DNA of 64,000 nucleotides, taken from NCBI GenBank assembly GCA_023391625.1, contig JAEWAN010000034.1:124001-188000 (forward strand). Direction: 5' to 3'. The notes beneath the pieces are model-generated. The model was not told where the DNA came from and did not search any database. It saw nothing but the letters and a program-made list of their open reading frames with translations. The position numbers and the translations under genes were made by a program. This document shows, in pieces, positions 59,819 to 64,000 of the stretch. This DNA is from Bacteroidota bacterium. Lineage in GTDB: Bacteria; Bacteroidota; Bacteroidia; Bacteroidales; Paludibacteraceae. The stretch's first letter is position 1; every line of letters begins with the position of its first letter.

Positions 59819-62158
59819 TTATTTATTTAATATGAGACGTTTAGTGTCAAATTCTTTATCATTAATATATAAAGTGTATAAATAAATACCTGATTCCAGA
59901 TCTGAATTTTTGATGATGATGTTATTTTCACCTGTAACTGTGTTGTATTGTTTAACGATTCTACCTTGTAAATCATGCAGCCTGATACATGAATGCTGAT
60001 TCTGGTCACTTTGAATGAAACATTTAATTTCAGTTTGGGTATTAAATGGATTGGGGATATTTTGATATAATGTTGTTTGTTGGCTCAGACTATTATTTGA
60101 TAAAATAATATCTTTCTCCTTATTTTCAGAAGCTTGTTGGTAATTATACTGTTCCGGTTTGCTGGACGGAGCAGAAAGATAATCTATGGGAAAACATCCA
60201 TTATTATTAGCTATCAGATTTGAGCCGCTAATCTCAAATCCTGGACTGAATTTAACCATCCTGTTAGCTCCCATGATTATATTGGCATTGTTGCTGATTA
60301 TATTTGAGACAACAATAGAGTCATTAGCTAGAGAATAATGAACACCGCCTGTCATGTTGTTTGTGATATGGAGGTCCTTTTCACAACAAGGGTTTCGTAC
60401 ATTCGGTATAACAGCAATAGAAGGATCTCCGAATATGTTCCAGGTTAGCAATGAATTTTTGGCTTTGGTGGTCCTGTGATAGGCATCATACATTTCTATA
60501 CTTGAAGAAAAGCATAATTCTCCTAAAGAAGAATAAACCCCATTAATTAAATATTGATTAAATACTCTCATTGCAGTAATCGGTTCATATAACGGTTGTG
60601 GTGAAGATGAACCGAACATAGCAACAGCCCCTGTTGGTTGGGTTGGTGTTTTATTGGCTGTTAACCAATTCTCAGAGAAAGAATCGGAACTTCTGAAATC
60701 TCCTACATCACATGCTACGGAAAAAATTACCGGCCATGCATGGGTATTATTTAAATTTTCTATGTCTGTATTTCCAAATCCTGTTGTTTGCCATGAATCT
60801 TGTGATCCGTGTCCAATATAATAAATGAGTGCTGTTCCATTATTAACAACGTTCAGAAGGGATTGAGCGGTAGGGTTTGCACTTGGATTATTTTGGTTAT
60901 CAAATAGTTTTTCTATTGTACAGTTTCGATAATAAGTCGCCCTTTCGAATGAATCTAAAATCATATTCATTGTGTCTTTGTCTTCTACAAGGTTTCCATT
61001 CGTATCGACAACTCCATCTGCAGCAATGCCAACAATTTTTTTTGTCCATGCTTGATTCTCCTCTGCTCTTTCATAAAGTATGGTTCTATTAATCATTGTT
61101 TTCAGTTCATCCGTATTTTTTGCAGGAAAACGTCCTATGAGTGCATCGGGATAGTAGTCTGTTCCGTTTAATAATGTGTAGGCTACATCACTGACACATA
61201 CTGGTTCTACGCTGGAATCGTAATATATGTGATTACTATCTATATTGCCTATGCTTCCCATTAGTAGAATATAGGTAAGGCCGTCATTCTTGTTATACTC
61301 TTGTCTTATGATGTTTTGAATTGAAGCAGTATTGTTGGTATTTACAGATATGGTGTCTGTCGGGATACCTAAACATTTTTTATGTTCTACGAAATGATTT
61401 AATTCTTCGCATCTCAACCTTTCATGGAATATGATAAGCATTTTTCTATCTGTAAGGAAAGTGTTACCTGTGTTACTTTGTATGATGGCCTCATGATAGT
61501 TAATAAAATGATTGTTATAGAACGGTTCAAATTGAGAGTTTATTTCAATTTTGCTATTTTTGGATAAAGCGGCTTTTGTTGGGTTTTGAAACTCTATTTT
61601 AACCGTAAATTCTTTATATATCCGTAATGTTTCATTGAAAGGATTATAGGCAAAGGGATATAAGCCTATGTGAATACCTTGTATTTGCCGGATATAATAA
61701 GGTTCGGAAATAGAGTATAGACTATTCGGGTAAAATAAATTTTCCGAATAAACATCAGCAAAGATTTCTGTTGACTTTACTTGTCTTGATTGCTTCGTAT
61801 TATGATATGGTGCTATTGGTAGCTTAACATCCTCATAAATAGAAGAAATGATTTCTACAGAATAGTCTTTTTCCGGTGGAATAGCTATGTTTTGTTCTAT
61901 AAACGGTAAATCAGGGTAACCTTCTTTTGTAATTCCAGATTCATTGTTTAATTTAATCGTGTAATAGTTTTCGTTATTTATTTGTAGGGGATTAACTTGA
62001 TAATCTTCAATTTTGATCTGTATTATTAGTTCTTCGCTATCAGATGAAAGAATTTGTACGGGATTTTTTCCGTTATTCTTCATTGTAGTCAGATTCTGTC
62101 CCATTATTATACAAGGATATAAAAATAGGAACAACAGTATATATTTTTGTTTTTTCAT
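59819..62158 (-). CDS. Gingipain-type (C25) cysteine protease with T9SS tail
   Basis: Read from ATG 62158 (779 residues), which gives a standard signal peptide (MKKQKYILLFLFLYPCIIMG). Another ATG lies 18 bases upstream. An N-terminal prodomain-like region (~30-220) precedes the C25 catalytic domain: LMGSIGNID, DYYPDALIGRFPA, catalytic His in YYIGHGSQDSW (H450) and catalytic Cys in VIFSVACDVGDF (C483). The C-terminal ~80 residues are a T9SS type A sorting domain (IPNPFNTQTEI; LHDLQGRIVKQY; SGIYLYTLYI). It is secreted to the cell surface or medium. It follows the repeat-protein gene by under 20 bases. Confidence 0.9.
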   Translation of the reverse strand: MKKQKYILLFLFLYPCIIMGQNLTTMKNNGKNPVQILSSDSEELIIQIKIEDYQVNPLQINNENYYTIKLNNESGITKEGYPDLPFIEQNIAIPPEKDYSVEIISSIYEDVKLPIAPYHNTKQSRQVKSTEIFADVYSENLFYPNSLYSISEPYYIRQIQGIHIGLYPFAYNPFNETLRIYKEFTVKIEFQNPTKAALSKNSKIEINSQFEPFYNNHFINYHEAIIQSNTGNTFLTDRKMLIIFHERLRCEELNHFVEHKKCLGIPTDTISVNTNNTASIQNIIRQEYNKNDGLTYILLMGSIGNIDSNHIYYDSSVEPVCVSDVAYTLLNGTDYYPDALIGRFPAKNTDELKTMINRTILYERAEENQAWTKKIVGIAADGVVDTNGNLVEDKDTMNMILDSFERATYYRNCTIEKLFDNQNNPSANPTAQSLLNVVNNGTALIYYIGHGSQDSWQTTGFGNTDIENLNNTHAWPVIFSVACDVGDFRSSDSFSENWLTANKTPTQPTGAVAMFGSSSPQPLYEPITAMRVFNQYLINGVYSSLGELCFSSSIEMYDAYHRTTKAKNSLLTWNIFGDPSIAVIPNVRNPCCEKDLHITNNMTGGVHYSLANDSIVVSNIISNNANIIMGANRMVKFSPGFEISGSNLIANNNGCFPIDYLSAPSSKPEQYNYQQASENKEKDIILSNNSLSQQTTLYQNIPNPFNTQTEIKCFIQSDQNQHSCIRLHDLQGRIVKQYNTVTGENNIIIKNSDLESGIYLYTLYINDKEFDTKRLILNK

Positions 62159-62177
62159 ACGTTTGTCGTTTTTCATG

Positions 62178-63581
62178 TTATTTTCTTAATTGATTTATTT
62201 CATTCTTAAGTGATTGTATCTCTCCGTTTTGTGTAAGAACATACAAAGTCAGTTCTTCGACTTTACGGAGAAGCAGCATGTTCATCTCACTTACATTTAT
62301 ACCTTCTTCTTCCATGATGGCTGCGGGGGCAATTTCCGGTAAATGTTTATTTTGTTGAATGAAATTTCCAAGCTCATTTAGAGGCATTAAATTATAATTG
62401 GAATCGAAAACAAAGTCGCAGCCTTGGTTTACACAGACTTTTAATTCATGCGTACGTATTGTGCCTGCTACGTCCAGTTTGGTTGTCGGGTTTTGTACGC
62501 CTATACCTACATTTCCTCCTCCGGATGTCATAATGACATTGCTGTTGCTTTCTTTGTTGATATACACATTACGGTCGCCTGTTCCATTCGGATTACCTTC
62601 CAGAATGAGATATCCTGCGTTAGCTCCTCTTATTCGTCCACCTTTTTCTCCACCAAATAGAGTACAGTGTGTGTCGCCAGCTCCTAATATAGCTGTAACC
62701 GGCATGTTGTTGCTTGTTATATTTGCAAATCCATTGATGTGTAAAGGGGCCAGAGGGGAGACTGTGGATATACCTAATCTTCCGTTAATAAAAGCAGCTC
62801 CGCTCATCTCAAATGCTGGTGTTGACGGATCGCTATTGCCATCGATGATTATTTTTTGTGTAAATCTGGCGGTTCCTACCACCTGTAAGGGATGAGTGGG
62901 GGTTTCTGTTCCTATACCCATATTGCCAATAAGGATTAAGTTCTTACTATTCTCTCTTTGTCCTATTTCAACTTTTCCTTCTAATCTGGAATCTCCTATG
63001 ACATGTAATTTTTTTGAAGGGGATGTTGTGCCTATTCCTAAATTTCCGTTGACATAACTATTGCTGCTTACGTAACTGGTTCCTAAAACATGTAATTTAT
63101 AGCTGCTGCTGCTTACACCAATGCTTAGATTACCTGTAATGTATGAGTTGCCAGCTACGTGCAGTTTTTGGCTTGGAGATGTTGTGCCTAATCCTAAATT
63201 ATCAGTTATGTATCCGTTTCCATTAACAGTCAAGTTTTTTTTAGCGCTTGCTGTTCCAATTACGGAGTTACCTCTTAAGTTAGATGTACCATAAACTGTT
63301 AAAATTTTTTCCGCACTTTCTGTTCCTATTTGAGTGTTTCCGTAAAAAGAGGATTTGGAATATATTCTGAAAATAGCGTTGGGTGATGAGGATGAACCTA
63401 CTGTTGTGTTCCCTTGAAATAAACTGGTTCCGATAACATGTAATTTGCTGCCTGGACTGCTGGTTCCTATACCTACGTTTCCGGTGTTTGTGTTATAAAT
63501 ATTCGTTCCGGTGCTCCATTGAGCATTAAGGTTAAATGAAAGTAAACCTAATAATAGTAAAAAACAAGATAATTTTTTCAT
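62178..63581 (-). CDS. Secreted tail-fibre-like repeat protein with C-terminal coiled coil
   Basis: This 467-residue protein has a signal peptide (LSCFLLLLGLLSFNLNA). About ten copies of a ~20-25-residue repeat built on GIGTTSPSQKLHVAGNSYI occupy residues ~33-260, as in phage tail-fibre and Bacteroidota exported beta-solenoid proteins. A C-terminal region (CVNQGCDFVFDSNYNLMPL; KHLPEIAPAAIM) and a final trimeric-type coiled coil (VEELTLYVLTQNGEIQSLKN) follow, as next to endosialidase-chaperone (S74-like) ends, but the S74 catalytic motif is absent. It lacks a T9SS tail and is co-transcribed with the C25 protease. Confidence 0.75.
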   Translation of the reverse strand: MKKLSCFLLLLGLLSFNLNAQWSTGTNIYNTNTGNVGIGTSSPGSKLHVIGTSLFQGNTTVGSSSSPNAIFRIYSKSSFYGNTQIGTESAEKILTVYGTSNLRGNSVIGTASAKKNLTVNGNGYITDNLGLGTTSPSQKLHVAGNSYITGNLSIGVSSSSYKLHVLGTSYVSSNSYVNGNLGIGTTSPSKKLHVIGDSRLEGKVEIGQRENSKNLILIGNMGIGTETPTHPLQVVGTARFTQKIIIDGNSDPSTPAFEMSGAAFINGRLGISTVSPLAPLHINGFANITSNNMPVTAILGAGDTHCTLFGGEKGGRIRGANAGYLILEGNPNGTGDRNVYINKESNSNVIMTSGGGNVGIGVQNPTTKLDVAGTIRTHELKVCVNQGCDFVFDSNYNLMPLNELGNFIQQNKHLPEIAPAAIMEEEGINVSEMNMLLLRKVEELTLYVLTQNGEIQSLKNEINQLRK

Positions 63582-64000
63582 GATGAATAATTTTAGATTA
63601 ATAAATTAGTAATTAATTGTTTGTGAAATTAGTCTTATTTTATTAACTGATATGTTGAATTTTTAATGTTGTTAAACATGTGTCCATTTTTTATAACATA
63701 AGTATAATAATTTTATAAAAATGTAAACTTTTATTTCATGATATGTAAAATGATTTTATAAAGAAGATTTTGTTTGTCAGTATAATCTCTCACGTTGTTG
63801 CTGGTATTTCCTATTTTGTTCGATAATTGTTACAGATTAGTATAAAAACTCTTTTTAATATTGATGAATGTGATTGTTTGTTGCTTTTTGATTGTATTTT
63901 GTTTTATATTATAATTGTTTGTTTGTTATTTGTTTCGAATCGAAATTATATGTATTGAAAATTAAATAAAGAACTCTTTTTCTTATTCTGAAATATCGTT
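63582..64000. other. 419-bp AT-rich upstream region at the right edge
   Basis: No TAnnTTTG element, stem-loop or open frame of convincing quality was found. It probably holds the promoter of the repeat-protein/C25 unit. Confidence 0.4.

Noticed and set aside
62178..63581. CRISPR-like or tandem DNA repeats
   Set aside because: The periodic pattern is a protein repeat in an intact reading frame. DNA copies are diverged and there are no spacers.
1..64000. tRNA, rRNA, CRISPR arrays and insertion sequences
   Set aside because: Reading both strands gave no cloverleaf-like, rRNA-like, regularly spaced repeat or transposase-coding sequence. A covariance-model scan could still reveal small RNAs.

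Overview
The window comes from a Bacteroidota chromosome, most likely order Bacteroidales. The evidence is base composition near 40% GC, promoters matching the Bacteroidota -7 element TAnnTTTG, few Shine-Dalgarno sequences, C-terminal type IX secretion (T9SS) tails on two proteins, a type III glutamine synthetase, PepSY-like and DUF2141 proteins, and a RecA/PPDK/TopB core typical of gut or environmental Bacteroidales. Genus cannot be fixed from sequence alone. No rRNA, tRNA, insertion sequence, integrase or CRISPR array was seen.

Layout. 1-9999: the 3' part of a superfamily I helicase fused to a nuclease (defence-like), a 1557-residue T9SS surface protein, a secreted orphan, and a nitroreductase divergent from an AraC regulator. 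10000-28646: a second AraC regulator, a LytS/LytTR two-component pair, and mostly housekeeping genes (TIGR02757 protein, lipoprotein, rlmD, recA, thioesterase, topB, monooxygenase, nitroreductase, ppdK, DUF2141/epimerase pair, GH36 alpha-galactosidase).

28876-39532 is a continuous minus-strand phosphate locus. In transcription order it reads PhoB-like regulator, PhoR-like kinase, PlcP-like metallophosphoesterase, GT28/MurG-like glycosyltransferase, OprO/P porin, pstS, pstC, pstA, pstB, phoU. The phosphoesterase/glycosyltransferase pair set between phoBR and pst suggests replacement of phospholipids by glycolipids under phosphate starvation. A perfect 11-bp tandem repeat upstream of the porin is a candidate Pho box.

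40004-52098 is an eleven-gene plus-strand operon, met tail to tail by a minus-strand AraC-dehydratase pair. It encodes a dedicated type II fatty-acid/polyketide-like pathway: acyltransferase, ketosynthase, ACP, thioesterase, an RND/MMPL exporter fused to a methyltransferase, an SMR-like protein, a CrtI-like oxidoreductase, a LolA-like carrier, ketoreductase and a degenerate dehydratase. It resembles aryl-polyene/flexirubin systems but lacks an aromatic-starter ammonia lyase, an acyl ligase and a second ketosynthase. The two dehydratase-like proteins have complementary losses in the catalytic dyad.

52340-64000: a phage-like XRE/HTH divergent switch with nested perfect inverted repeats; an OmpR-family two-component system whose promoter shares an 11-bp-period direct repeat with that of the adjacent PepSY-like gene; an MsrB-MsrA fusion; type III glutamine synthetase; and a minus-strand pair made of a tail-fibre-like repeat protein and a gingipain-family (C25) protease with a T9SS tail.
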